Source: Symsagittifera roscoffensis
Taxonomy: Eukaryota; Xenacoelomorpha; Acoela; Convolutidae
Reading direction: 5' to 3'
DNA: 64,000 bases
Assembly (NCBI RefSeq): GCF_963678635.1
Contig: NC_087064.1
Span: 46,485,346-46,549,345, forward strand
Shown: one piece after another, positions 34,355-45,479 of the stretch
Numbering within the stretch: the first letter of the stretch is position 1
Layout: every line of letters starts with the position of its first letter
The notes under the pieces: generated by a model
Told to the model about the DNA's origin: nothing
Seen by the model: only the letters and a program-made list of their open reading frames with translations
Databases searched by the model: none
Program-made: the position numbers and the translations under genes

Positions 34355-34660
34355 CAGGGTTGGACGCTTTTTCCTTTCTCCGCAGGGAGATGACCGCTCG
34401 CCAACAAAATGGTCCCTTCTTTGGTATTAATTTACGGCATCCATTTTTGGCCGATCAACACTAAAATTGTTCTAAAGGCGCATTTGGCGCTAATATATAC
34501 TAATTTTGAACGGGAGCACGCTCCAAAAGTACGCTTTTGGGTCAAAAATTTCCGAAAAATGCCAAGTATTGGCATTTTTGAACATATTTTTGTACAGATT
34601 TGCCTGCGGCGCAGAAAAATTTGCCAAAAGATTTGACAAAAAATCCTAGATCCTCCTCTG
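34355..34660. mobile_element. Diverged hAT-type MITE
   Basis: Starts CAGGGTTGGACG and ends CCTAGATCCTCCTCTG, with GGCGCATTTGGCGC and CCTGCGGCGCAG inside, as in the other MITEs of this family. Flanking 8-mers (TCTATACT and TGTATAAG) match at five positions only. Confidence 0.5.
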
Positions 34661-34851
34661 TGTATAAGCTATTCTTCTAAGCGGCCAAACCAGAACATTT
34701 AAGTGTTGAGTCCTTATAAATATCGGTTTTGTCCAGAACTTGATCTACAAAAATTTTTGACTTTAGTGGGAGGGGGACTTGGGGAGGGAGGGGGAGGGGA
34801 ATTGTTAAATGGGTTTCTTTTGACATTTAAATCAATTAGATGGCTAGACTT

Positions 34852-35267
34852 CAAGGGTGTATCTAGAATTTTCTCGAGGAGGAGTGGATTTAAGAAAAAA
34901 TTTTTAGGGCTTTTTTTTAGGTCGACCAAATTGATTTTCCGAGTTCTCCCAAAGCACTACAAAATCCCGGTTTTGGCCAAAAATTCTGTGCCGCAGGCAA
35001 AATTTGAAAAAAGCAGGCCAAAAAAGGCGTTTCTAGGCACTTTTTCGAAAATGTTGACCGAAAAAAAGAGTTTTTTCGGCGCACGCTCCCCCCTCATCTT
35101 AGTTTATATTGGCGCCCAAGGCGCCTTTAGAAAAATTTCAGGGTCCCTCAGCCAAATTTGGATATCTCAAAATAGTTCAAAGGTGGGACCATTTGGATCG
35201 GCAGGAGGTGGAATCCTTGAGGAAGAGAGGCGTCCGTCTCCCTTCTAGTCCCCTAAATCCGCCCCTG
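34852..35267. mobile_element. hAT-type MITE
   Basis: Ends CAAGGGTGTATCTAGAATTT and CCCTAAATCCGCCCCTG; internal palindrome GGCGCC-CAA-GGCGCC. Flanking 8-mers CTAGACTT and CTATATTT match at six of eight positions, consistent with an aged target duplication. The frame 34703-35248 across it is a shadow. Confidence 0.75.
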
Positions 35268-38003
35268 CTATATTTAAAGACTCAATTGAATTAATTTTTA
35301 TTTTCCTTAAAATTTTAGGTCCTTTAAAGTAAACGTTACTCGTTTTTTCAGAGGAAAAAAATGAATTAATTGTTGAAATTGTAGTAAATTGCTAAAAATG
35401 GAATTTTTTTTGACAATGGAAGTGTTTTTTGTACAACAATTTTCTGAGAACTAGTATCATGAAAATAACAAAAATTCAAGATTTTGTAACCTTGTCAAAA
35501 TAATTTCTGATCATCCTTAAGAGTAGAAAATGTCTACGGGGTAGGTTGGTTCACATTTTTACTTATATCAAGAAACGTTGCGGTGGTAGGTTTTGAATTT
35601 AAATGATTATTCAACACATGAAATTTGCACTTTGGATTTGAAAAATTCTTCGAAAAAAAATATGTGCGGAGAAAACTGACCTCGATATTTCAGTTTTTTT
35701 AAGCTCAGTTTTGCGGACGACTTGTCAATATATTTTGGTTAGAACCGGTTAACTTACAACTTGAAGCCGTTTTTATATATTTTGACGTTCAGTTTCAACC
35801 AGTTATTCTGTTTTTGTTGACCATTTTGGTATAAAAAATGTTTTAAGACCACTTAAAAACACAGGCTTTTTCCACAACGAAAATGAGGCGAAATTGTGCA
35901 TTTTGTAAATTGTAAGCGGATTCCGCAACAAGGACGCTTACTTTTTTCTTTTTTTGTTCGTTTTTGTTCTTTTTTTTATTGTTCCGACAAAATTTTAACA
36001 TGTTTATAGACTTGTCTCTGGAATCCAGGAACATACAGACGCAAAATTAATCATTGAGTGATTGAAACAAGTATTTTGTGACTGATTAATCAGTGTAAAT
36101 GATCACGTTCCTTGACCTTCAATGAAAAACAAACGAACAAAGAAGCACAGAACATTCCGACCATAGTCTTAAAAAATTCCAGAAAAAATTATTTTTTATT
36201 GCGAATTAGTGTCAATTTTTGTTTGTGGTGTCATAGAAAGATCTGAACGAATTATTAAATTCTGGTCATATTTGAATATAATTGGAACAGTTTGTTCGAA
36301 ACATCCAAAAATTTTTCATGTCTAAATTTTTGATTCACATGGATTTTTGAAAGTTTTGATTCACAAACTGACGCTGAAGAACTGCAAACGTTATTTTTAA
36401 TTAAATGAACTAAGTTTTTGCGGTTTATTTTGATCATAAATAAGCTATTTTAGGCCTGCACGCTCACCTAATTTGCTTGAAATCAGACCAAAAATCATAA
36501 ATTTCAAAATTGGTTTTTCTCAAAACTGAAAAAAAGGTTCGAAATTTTTTATTGCCGTTCATAACATGACTGATGTGAGATATCAGTAATGTGATATATC
36601 ATTCGACCCATTTAAAATTGCAGTGAATAAAAAACTAAAAATGCCCGAATTTACAGTTCATAACAATAAAAATAACAAAATTCAAGAAAACCGACTTAGT
36701 TAGAAAAACACCAGGCAAAAATACTACCTCAAACGAGTTTGAAGGAGCACCAGTCAACGCTTAAAACGAGTTTCAAGAGGCAGCTGTCAATTTCAACTTA
36801 ATCTCCAATTAATTTATAAATGTAATATATAAATCTCTTTTGATAGCTCTATCAGCAGCGTGCCGAGGGTCGGCGGGGTTCGACCGCCCCCCTAAATTGT
36901 GGCTGCCACATTTTTCCATAGGGTCCGCTTTTTGGTATAATTTTACGACTCACTTTTGACTGGCCAGTATCAAAATTTTCTTGAGGCTTTTTCGGCGCCA
37001 GCTTAACTAATCTTGAGAGGGGATCGCACGCCAAAAAAAGCTCAATTTTCTAGTCAAGTAATTTTAAAAGTGCTCAAAACTTCATTTTTAACCTACTTTT
37101 TGCGCCTTTCTTAGCCTAGAACCGTTGGATAAATTTAATTTACTTTTGTATATAAAAATCAAAAAACTATTATGATCTTTGGTTTTTAAAGTTATAGGCT
37201 AGAAAATAACTGTTAATAACTTTATTAAAGTTAAAAACTAATTATACAAACTATGACACAAATTTTTTCAAAGAGTCGTATAATTCAAAAAAAAAAAAAT
37301 TTTTGAAAAAGTTATTTTTCAACACCGAGAAATTTTTTGATTATTTTTTTAGTCAAAGCTAACAAGCTGTGAATTGAATTAGTTGAGATATAATTTGAAT
37401 TTGCTTTCCAGCCAAGTAAGTATTCAATCAATTTTTTTTATTTTTTTTCATAGTGTTTCTACTTCATTGAAGAAGAATGAAATGAGCTCAAAATGGAAAA
37501 TTGGTTATTGAAATAGCTTTGGGATTTTGAAAATGCTTTGAAAGCTGTGACTGAATTAAATAAAAAATGATATACTTATAAAATGTCAGTTTAATCCACG
37601 CTTTTTAAGAGTCTGATTTGAACAAAAAAAAACTTTTTGAGAAGCGAAAAAATTATAGAAAGTCATAATTCAGCAAAACACTAACAGCAACTCTACAAGA
37701 ATGGCCGGAACGAGAATTCTTATATCAAATATCAAAATTATCGAATTAATTTTTATTGAATGCACATTTTAAGTTACCAATTCATATTAAATTTTTTTTC
37801 GCATGAAGTAAGCATCAGCATAGATATTTTGCCTTGTATAATTTGACACGGCAGTTTGTATGTTATTTAAAATAAAAACTAATGCCGATTTTGATAATTT
37901 GAAAACTGTTTTTCTTTTTTTCTTTAAGCGCAAGGAGCAGATCTTTAGCTTGAGTTTGCCCAAAACTGAAAAAATTGCGGTTATTACGCAAATCAGCTCT
38001 GTT
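35268..38003. other. AT-rich non-coding DNA with one MITE relative
   Basis: Around 36855-37050 a stretch with GTCGGCGGGGTTCGACCGCC and TTTCGGCGCCAGC resembles the hAT-type MITEs but its ends were not found. Otherwise nothing supported. Confidence 0.4.
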
Positions 38004-39128
38004 TGTCCCGACTGTCCAAAAAAGTAAGTGTGGAATATTTTTACTGGGCTGGTTTTTTTTTGTCAATTTTTGACTGTTTAACTGACTTGTTTGACGGAAT
38101 GTTTTACAGAATTTTTCCTGAGATTATATTTTTAAAGATTTTTTACGATCACTTTCACTAATTTTACGAGGGTTTTAAGATTGCCATTGTTACCAATTCG
38201 GGATAATTAACGCGCGATATATTTTGTGTTTTTAGCGCCTAAGTGGAGATGTAACCTGTATCAAAAATTCTTCAAAATTGGAATGAAGCGTGCTAAAAAA
38301 TATCATTTTGATCTTTACCCTGCGTGTGGGGCGATGAATTCTAAAAAAACACCAAAAATTCCTTCATTGTTTCTTCATCATGAATTAGTTTAGCTTAAGT
38401 ACTCTTTAGAAAAAAAAACACAGTCGAAATATTCAGCGCTCCTCTCTTATACAAGCAGTTTTGTTCTTTTTGTCCCGGCTTTCGAAGAAAGAGCAGAATA
38501 TTTAGGCTTGTGGTGGTGTATTTTTATTGAGTCATTTTTCGACTTTTCAACTATCATTTTTGACAGAGTTTTTTCGACCATATGAATCTCTATCAATTGA
38601 AAAGTATTGTTCCCTTACGCTCAAATTTAGAAAGTAATTTTGTGCTGTGATCTCTTTTTTTTTCGTAAAGTTTTGGGCCTTTGAAGTTGCTTATTTGGAC
38701 AATTTTTTTTGCGAGATAGTTTGCATCGACAACACGGGTAAGCGGCAAATTATTGCGTTGCAAATTAGACTACGAAAGTAGTTTGGTCATTGCTTTATGA
38801 TACAAGACGCTAAAAACATCCTTTTGAAGTGTAAATTTGCTTTTGGGGTGATAAATTGAAGAAAATAAGAAAAATGTATTCTTTTCTTTTCGATTACTCA
38901 TCAATTTTCAATCAAAAGTTTTTTCAATTTTTTCCAAGTGCAGTCGGAGCAAACAGGGTTTTGCACTGGTATACGAGCAATTTTGTAATTCCGACTTCTG
39001 AAATCAACGGAACATTTATGTTTAGGGTGTATTTTTATTCATACAAAAATACACCCAATACACTTTCAATATGGAATAAGGGGCACTCGGAACATTCAGG
39101 GCTTTGCTCTGTTATACGAGCAGTCTTG
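38004..39128 (+). repeat. Head-to-tail array of three family A copies
   Basis: Copies at 38004-38463, 38471-38985 and 38986-39128 abut, each ending AGCAGTTTTG, AGCAATTTTG or AGCAGTCTTG directly before the next TTCCGAC or TCCCGGC start. The third keeps only its two ends. This layout shows the family can grow in tandem. Confidence 0.7.
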
Positions 39129-41102
39129 TTTATTTCTGTGACTGTTTCTCCGTTCACCACTGAAGTTGCAAAAACTAGCCAGGGAATCTTCTTCCAAAAA
39201 TTCAGTTCACACAAAAATGTTGTTTGCAATATTTGGTAATTCTGAAAGAGTAAAATAGCATCCTAAATTAAACAGCCCAAAATTTCTACCTCTATATCGT
39301 CCATTTCAAAAACTTGAAACGTTTCCGATAGCACACCAATTGTTTTTGCCAAGTTCTGACGACATGGTGCTTTTTAAGACAGGAGTATTTAGATGCTGCA
39401 GATTCAGCACAGACAAAATCGAGCAAATCCACATGTGAAGGAAAGTTCGAAACCGACCTTTTGAAAGATATTTGTCACGTTCATTTGATATCTGCATGGT
39501 TGATTTTATGTTTCCAAAAAATCTACAAATGGTTTAAATGAAAAATTAAATTTCAGACTTGAGTTTGCCAAAAAAAAACTCAGAAATGAATAACTGATAA
39601 TTCAGCTTAGTAATTTAGAAAAGTTTATAGGTCCAAGGAACGAAGGCAAATTCATCACTTTTAGTTGATTGCGTGATAAGCTCTTCAGACATTCAGCTAA
39701 AAGTGATCAATTTGCTCTCATCCCTTGCTCTCGCTCCTAAAAGAAATTTTAAACGTATTAATGCTTAAGTATTAGTGATGCAGCTCTGAGCCATCCTGAC
39801 ACACTTTACGTCATAGTTCCTTCCTAACCAGATTCGCTGACGCGGTCGGAACAATTGGAGATACGTCAGCATTCCTCCTCGATGAGTATTTGTCTGCACT
39901 ACCAGTTTAGGAACAAATGAACCTTGGCAGAGAAGAGAGCATCATGAATTTTCTTTTTATTGAGATTTTTTTGCTGAACTTTATGTGAAGCTCTCAGCAT
40001 TTCTAGAATATGCTGCAAAATGGCCGTTTCGTTTTAACGTTACAAGTCGGTTCTAGGGTTTTGTTTGTTTTCGAGTAATCATAGTCAATTTTTGAGTTAT
40101 GAGTACTAAAGACCTTTAGTTTTAGATGGATGTGTTTTCTCGCAGAACCTATTGCCAAGAAAAAAAATGGAATTCAATAATGTTACATTTTGAAACCATT
40201 TCATTCGTAACCCGAATTGCAAAAAAATCTGTCTCGATAACGACTTGAAGTTATCGATTCTTACAGTAGCTATTGTTGCCGATCGTTCAATCGAAAATTT
40301 TCAAGCAAGCATATCACGTTTTCAAATTTAAATGTATTTCAAAAAAATCATAGAGCTACAAAATTAGCCATTTTAAAATTTTTTGTCTATATTTTTACAA
40401 AAATAGGTTTGGCCAATAGGTGGTACATCATTGATTGCTGACTACTCTTGCTAATCTCCCTGAATTTTGGAAGTGGATTCTTTATATGTAGAAGCTCAAA
40501 CTGCAAAACACATTTTTCATGTTAATTCAACCTTCGCTTTAGACTTTAATGCGATTTGTCTTTTATACGACTTGACTTTCGATTTAGAGTAGATAGTCAA
40601 CCAGGGACCGAATCACTCCTCGTAAAAATTCACCTTGAAGTAGCCAGGCAACGTGTACCTCAAATAGAACAATTCTACCATGTAAGCTGATATGAAAAAA
40701 AACTCCTGCCTCCGAGGAATTTTCTGCCCATACGATAGCAACGAAGGTAACAGAGTGCTTCAATTTATCGAAAGTTTTTTTTTCAAGGCAGGCTTTGACT
40801 GTTTGACTATTCAATGATCAGCATTATTTTTGATCAGAAACTAATTGATTACAGAACTGCTAGATGAAATTATTCAAAAAAGTTACTGTACAAGTAACAG
40901 ATTTAAACAACCAAAAGTAAGATGCAAGGCTCTTTTTTTGTCCCTGCCTCCACTTTTATTAGTGATTTTTTTGTTCACAATGTCCGATTGTTACAAAAAA
41001 TGATAAGAGGACTAATTAGGCCATGAAAAACATATTTGGTCATCATACTAAACACATTGTATTATACTTCGTACCGCCTTAAGATTGATGTTTACGCGAG
41101 GT
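39129..41102. other. AT-rich non-coding DNA
   Basis: Holds the second interleaved inverted repeat (39808-39852). The minus-strand frame 40584-40814 begins with TTG and matches nothing I know. No gene supported. Confidence 0.4.
39808..39852 (+). other. Interleaved inverted repeats (second copy)
   Basis: ACGTCA..GTTCC..TGACGC..GGAAC; see the first copy at 18644-18685. Arms alternate as in a pseudoknot, and the fourth base pair of the first stem is changed on both sides relative to that copy. Confidence 0.35.
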
Positions 41103-41129
41103 GGGGGGGGGGGGGGGGGGGGGGGGGGG
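41103..41129 (+). repeat. Poly-G tract, 27 consecutive G
   Basis: An uninterrupted run of 27 G starting two bases after GAGGT, 71 bp upstream of the candidate exon at 41201. Long G runs can form quadruplexes; in C. elegans they are kept stable by the DOG-1/FANCJ helicase. Confidence 0.95.
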
Positions 41130-41200
41130 TTGTTGGAAAAATAGCTAGATCCGACAATGTCATACAAGTTCACTTATTAATATTTAATATTATTGTTTAG

Positions 41201-41306
41201 AAATATCGAGCAAGAATGGTCGTCGACGACACCAGGAATGCAGTGTTCACCATGGGTCATCAACCTCCACAAACAACAACAATAACAACAACAGCAGCAG
41301 CAGCAA

Positions 41307-41341
<35 letters not shown>

Positions 41342-41495
41342 CACCAACAAACAACGCCAGCCATAATCTAGACTACCCTAGGGTGAACGATAACCCACAC
41401 TCCACACTCGAGGGCCATGACGATGACACATCAGACGTGGAATTGCATAGCCATAGTATGGACACACTTCCTCAAAATGACCAATCATCTTTCGG
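41201..41495 (+). CDS. Candidate internal exon of a host gene, Asn-rich
   Basis: Bounded by an acceptor (TTGTTTAG, 41200) and a donor (GG|GTATTT, 41496). One of three frames is open throughout: ISSKNGRRRHQECSVHHGSS, then Asn/Ser runs coded by CAACAA/CAGCAG repeats, then a non-repetitive polar stretch with HSTLEGHDDDTSDVELHSHS. Two bases complete a preceding codon and two are left over at the end. Base composition is far more GC-rich than its surroundings. The next candidate exon (51222) needs exactly the one base this exon leaves open, and joining gives a clean Gly codon. The product looks like a cytoplasmic or linker region of a larger, perhaps neuronal, protein. I do not recognise the gene. 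Confidence 0.6.
41262..41345 (+). repeat. CAA/CAG trinucleotide repeat within the exon
   Basis: Imperfect CAA/CAG/ACA repeats that encode Asn and Ser in the chosen frame, Thr in the second and Gln in the third; the other two frames hit stops after the repeat. Confidence 0.85.
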
Positions 41496-41939
41496 GTATT
41501 TGCTTGACATTTTGAATTATTCACCAACAGAGACTATTTATTAGTCGATGTTCTGTACGCAGCCTTTTAAACAACTTGTAATATGAAATTCAGCACGATT
41601 CTTATGTAGAACTCGCAGTCTACAAAGCTTGTGTAAAAATTTCTAGTTTTTTGAAAAGCATTTCTTTCTACCCTTGCTTAAATATTATAATTTTTTTCTT
41701 AGAGTTGGACGATGAAAAAAATACCAATCGGTTTTTCAAATGAATTTCAAAGAAAATTTCTATGCTTATTGTGTGTTGCGGATAGAAACTAGAAATAAAA
41801 CGCGCATTAGGTGGCCTTCGCAAATTGCGTCGAATAGAAATGATTAGAAGAGAATCAGTTAAAATACTTTTGAACTTGAGTTCCAGGTTAATCGATTCAA
41901 CTTTAAACGTGCTTTAAAAAGCTGCCCAAAATCTGTTTT

Positions 41940-42235
41940 TGTTCTGAATTTTGACAAATGTGCTGTATTATTTGTGCTCGGTGAGTTTTTTCTTCAGACT
42001 ATATTTCACTATTCAACTACCCATGTTTGGAAGGAAAACTCAATTTGTTAGAAGTCAATTAGTGTCTTGAGCTCAAAAATAAAAAGATATTTCACTAATG
42101 AAGTTATGGGGCTTGGGATAACGAAGGCGCGATATATTTCGTGGTACTAATGCAAAAGCGCCTTTTTATATTGGCTCAGACATTGCTTTAATTTTTTTAA
42201 GGCACGCCAAAAATTACTTCAAGTATATATCAAAT
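41940..42235 (+). repeat. Family A repeat fragment
   Basis: Includes GTGCTCGGTGAGTTTTTTC, TGTCTTGAGCTC and GGCGCGATATATTTCG. Both ends are decayed. Confidence 0.55.
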
Positions 42236-42428
42236 TCTTTGCATCGATACGAGCATTCTTTTCATGTATTTCTACTCTAATTGCAACACAAAACGATCTA
42301 ATGAAAAAAAAATTTGTTTAATTAAAAATTGATGAAAAAACATATGAATGAAATTTCATAAAACCTAACTAAAAATTATGACAAGACAAAATATTGCGTT
42401 GTTCTGTTGTTCTGCCAAAATAATAATT

Positions 42429-42928
42429 GTTCCGACTATCGTATCGAAAGTAATGGAGTATTTGTGCTCGGGGTGGTTTTTTTTTTCAGACAAAATTCGA
42501 CTTTTATCTAGCCATTTTTGACGGAATTTTTTTCTTTATCATTCAAAAGGTATTGTTGTTTTAAGCTTAAATTTGAAAAGATATTTTACCTGTGATCAAG
42601 TTTTTTCAAGTTATGGGGTTTTAAATGTTGCCATTTTGGATGATTCGGGAATATTAACGCGCGATATACTTCGCACTATTAACGCGTAAGCGGAGAATTA
42701 ATCCGTCTTAGAATTCGTTTCAAATTGGTTGAAGGAAGTTTTTTTACGATAATTGATTTGTGACTAGAAGCAAAATTTGTCATTTTGTACTTTATATGGC
42801 GTGCGGGGGGATGGTTTTCACAAAAATTCTCAAGGTTAAAACTTTTTTGTTTTGTGTTTTTACAATTAATTTTTTCATATTTTTGCTGCTCCACAGACCT
42901 TAAAAGGCAGTCGAAGCATTCGGGGCAC
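42429..42928 (+). repeat. Family A repeat copy
   Basis: Starts TGTTCCGACTATCGTATCGA; includes ACGCGCGATATACTTCGCAC and GGCGTGCGGGGGGATGGTTT; ends GGCAGTCGAAGCATTCGGGG. Forms an inverted pair with 43010-43410. Confidence 0.75.
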
Positions 42929-43009
42929 TTTCGATTTAACTAATTTCAACCAATAGGGTTCAAGTACTTTGAAAAAATTTTTAAATAGTAACAAGCCCTG
43001 CATGTTTCG

Positions 43010-43410
43010 TCTGTTTTTTAAGGTCGTAGGGGCAGTAATAACATGAAAAAAAATAAATGTAATAAATTAATTGAAAAAAAAAATTTAAGAAATTTTAGGG
43101 TTTTTTTTTGTTAAAATCATTTCCTTACAAGCCATATAAAGTTCAAAGTGACAGAATTTGCTAAGAGGAATTAAATATCCGCTTACGCTATAATAGCGCG
43201 GAATATATTGGGCTAAATTGTCCGAAAATGGCCCAATTGGCAACCTTTAAAACCCCATAACTTCACAAAAATTGTTCACAGGAAAAATAAATTTAAGCTC
43301 GGGACAACAATACTTTTTGTCATAAAAACAATTTTTATCAAAAATGGCTAGTTAAAAAGTCGAAATTTGTCTGAAGATAAAACTCACACCAAATATTCCG
43401 TTACCCCCAT
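43010..43410 (-). repeat. Family A repeat copy, inverted
   Basis: Reverse-complement family A sequence: TAAATATCCGCTTACGC, GGCCCAATTGGCAACC, CCCCATAACTTC and CACCAAATATTCCGTTACC. The outer motif is decayed. Confidence 0.65.
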
Positions 43411-44784
43411 TACCAGAAAAGGCCCAATTATATTATCATCTGTTTTTTTTTATATTGTTGCATTTGAAAATTAGCGTTTTGGACTAAATATTTTGAACTT
43501 AGGTCCTTTTTTAATTACATGTTTTTGTTGTTATTTGTTATTTACGCAATAATTTTATAAATATCTGTTGAGAGTTCAAGTAGCGAATAAAAGTTCGAAG
43601 CCAAATTTTGGATGCCGTTCAATCCAATTAATTCTCGTATTAAGTATATCCGTATCTGGGAAAAATCCTGAATGTTTCTAATGTCATTTAGGAGCGATAA
43701 AATGTGCTGAGCGAAAAGCTTGATAAAATGTTAGAGATAATTGAAAAAAAGTTAGTTTTCATTTCTTTTTCTTTTCATATTTTCATAAAACGATATTTTT
43801 GTAGTTTCAAAGTAGAATGATTAGAAATGCAGTTTTCATTTTTATACCACTTGAAAAAATATTGCTCGGTCGTTATCTCAAGTTGAATTTAACAGTACTA
43901 TTTTGCAGTAGTCAAATTAGTCCTAAAAACAATCCCCCCTAACTTTCGATCAAATGGTCATTTATACAGTTTTTTTATCCTGGTTATTGAACATGAACGT
44001 TCTTCAGAATGACAAAAAAAATCCACAAAAAATGCCTGGTTGAAAAACCATCAAGAGTCCTTCAAAAATTGATTTTAGGTGGAAAACAACTGGAAAAAAA
44101 CCTAAAAACCCGAGGAAGGCGAAAACGACCGATCGAATGACCAGCAGAAAAAAAAACAATACACAAACTCCAATTTTTATTTGAAACAGAACATTTTTCA
44201 CCATTTTGAAATTTTTAAAATGTAAGTTAGCAGCCACGCCAAGGAGTGATTAATTCTCAGACTGCTCAATATGCAATCGAAATGACGTGAAAATACCTTC
44301 AAACCGCGGTCAAATCAAGCAAGCAAATGTTGTATGTACCTAAATTGACATTTATAAAAAAATTTTGAAGATAAAAATGGAACGTTTTTGCCAGTAATGT
44401 GATTATTGGACAAATTTTTGTCCATCAAAAAATGTCTTTTATTGTACAACTTTTCTCAGGTTTTTAATTAACAATGCTTAATCTTTGCTCGTTTTTTTCA
44501 TTCATGAATTGGTTTTCTTCAGCACTCAAAGGGTTCCCACTATGGTTCTATTTTACGGCACCCAATTTTGATCGACTGACCATTATATTTTTGAAAGGTG
44601 ATATGGGCGCCAAATTTTTAAGAATTTGATATTTTTATAAATTGATTTTCTGAATTCATGCAATATAATAAAAAAATCTAATTTCAGAAAATTTTTATAT
44701 GCCGGAGGGTAGGTTTTAGGACTGAAAAAAATTTTCCCCAATTTTTGTAGCTTAAAAGTCACAGGAATCAAGCTTTTGTTATCT
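43411..44784. other. AT-rich non-coding DNA
   Basis: A possible relative of the hAT-type MITEs lies near 44525-44720. No gene supported. Confidence 0.4.
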
Positions 44785-44880
44785 CTCTGGTAAACAAGCC
44801 AAAACTAAGAAAGTTGACTCATTGAGCCATGATTTGATGTAAAATCAAAAATCAATTACATTCTTTTGGCGCAAAAAAGC
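44785..44880 (+). repeat. Possible 5' LTR remnant of the BEL/Pao element
   Basis: About 95 bp containing AACTAAGAAAGTTGACTC and TTTGATGTAAA recur in direct orientation at 48160-48260, on the other side of the BEL/Pao pol remnant. Placement and orientation fit eroded LTRs. Confidence 0.5.
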
Positions 44881-44930
44881 CGATCAGCGGAACACAGCAC
44901 TCAATCAGCTGAACACAGCATATGCAAGGG

Positions 44931-45311
44931 CTGGGGCGGATCTACAATTTTCTCGAGGGAGGTGCGGATTTTCAAAATGTTTTAGAAAAATTTTGTCGAC
45001 CTTTTTTTGTAGGTCGACCGAATTGATTTTTTGAGCTCTCCCTAAGCACGATTTAGTTCCTGTTTTGGCGCAGGCAAACATGTGAAAAAACAGCCCAAAA
45101 AGGCGTTTTTAGGCACTTTTTGGAAAATTTTGACCCCCTCAAAATTAGTATTTATTGGCGCCTAAGGCGCCTTTAGAAAAATTTTAGGGTCGGTCGGCCA
45201 AAAATGGATTTCTTAAAAAATATCAAAGATGGGACCCTTTGGGTCAGCAGGTGGTCAAATCTCTGAGAGGGGAGGGCGTCCGCCACCCCCCCCCCCCTAA
45301 ATCCGCCCCTG
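44931..45311. mobile_element. hAT-type MITE with near-perfect 8-bp target duplication
   Basis: Ends CTGGGGCGGATCTAC and CCTAAATCCGCCCCTG; internal palindrome GGCGCC-TAA-GGCGCC. Flanks TGCAAGGG (44923-44930) and TGCAACGG (45312-45319) match at seven of eight positions. Confidence 0.85.
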
Positions 45312-45479
45312 TGCAACGGTAAAGAAAGAAAACAATCCCCTTTTTTGGAAACTTTCGGGGAATTTTCCTCAAACATTTTTGTTCATAGTTTGGGAAAATC
45401 CTACAAAATAGCAATTCAATACAGTTTTTCAATCCATATACGGTACTGCATAAAAAACGTTCTCTGGAACTGTTTTAGA

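Noticed and set aside
34703-35248. 181-codon plus-strand ORF
   Set aside because: Runs through the MITE at 34852-35267 and is a shadow of it.
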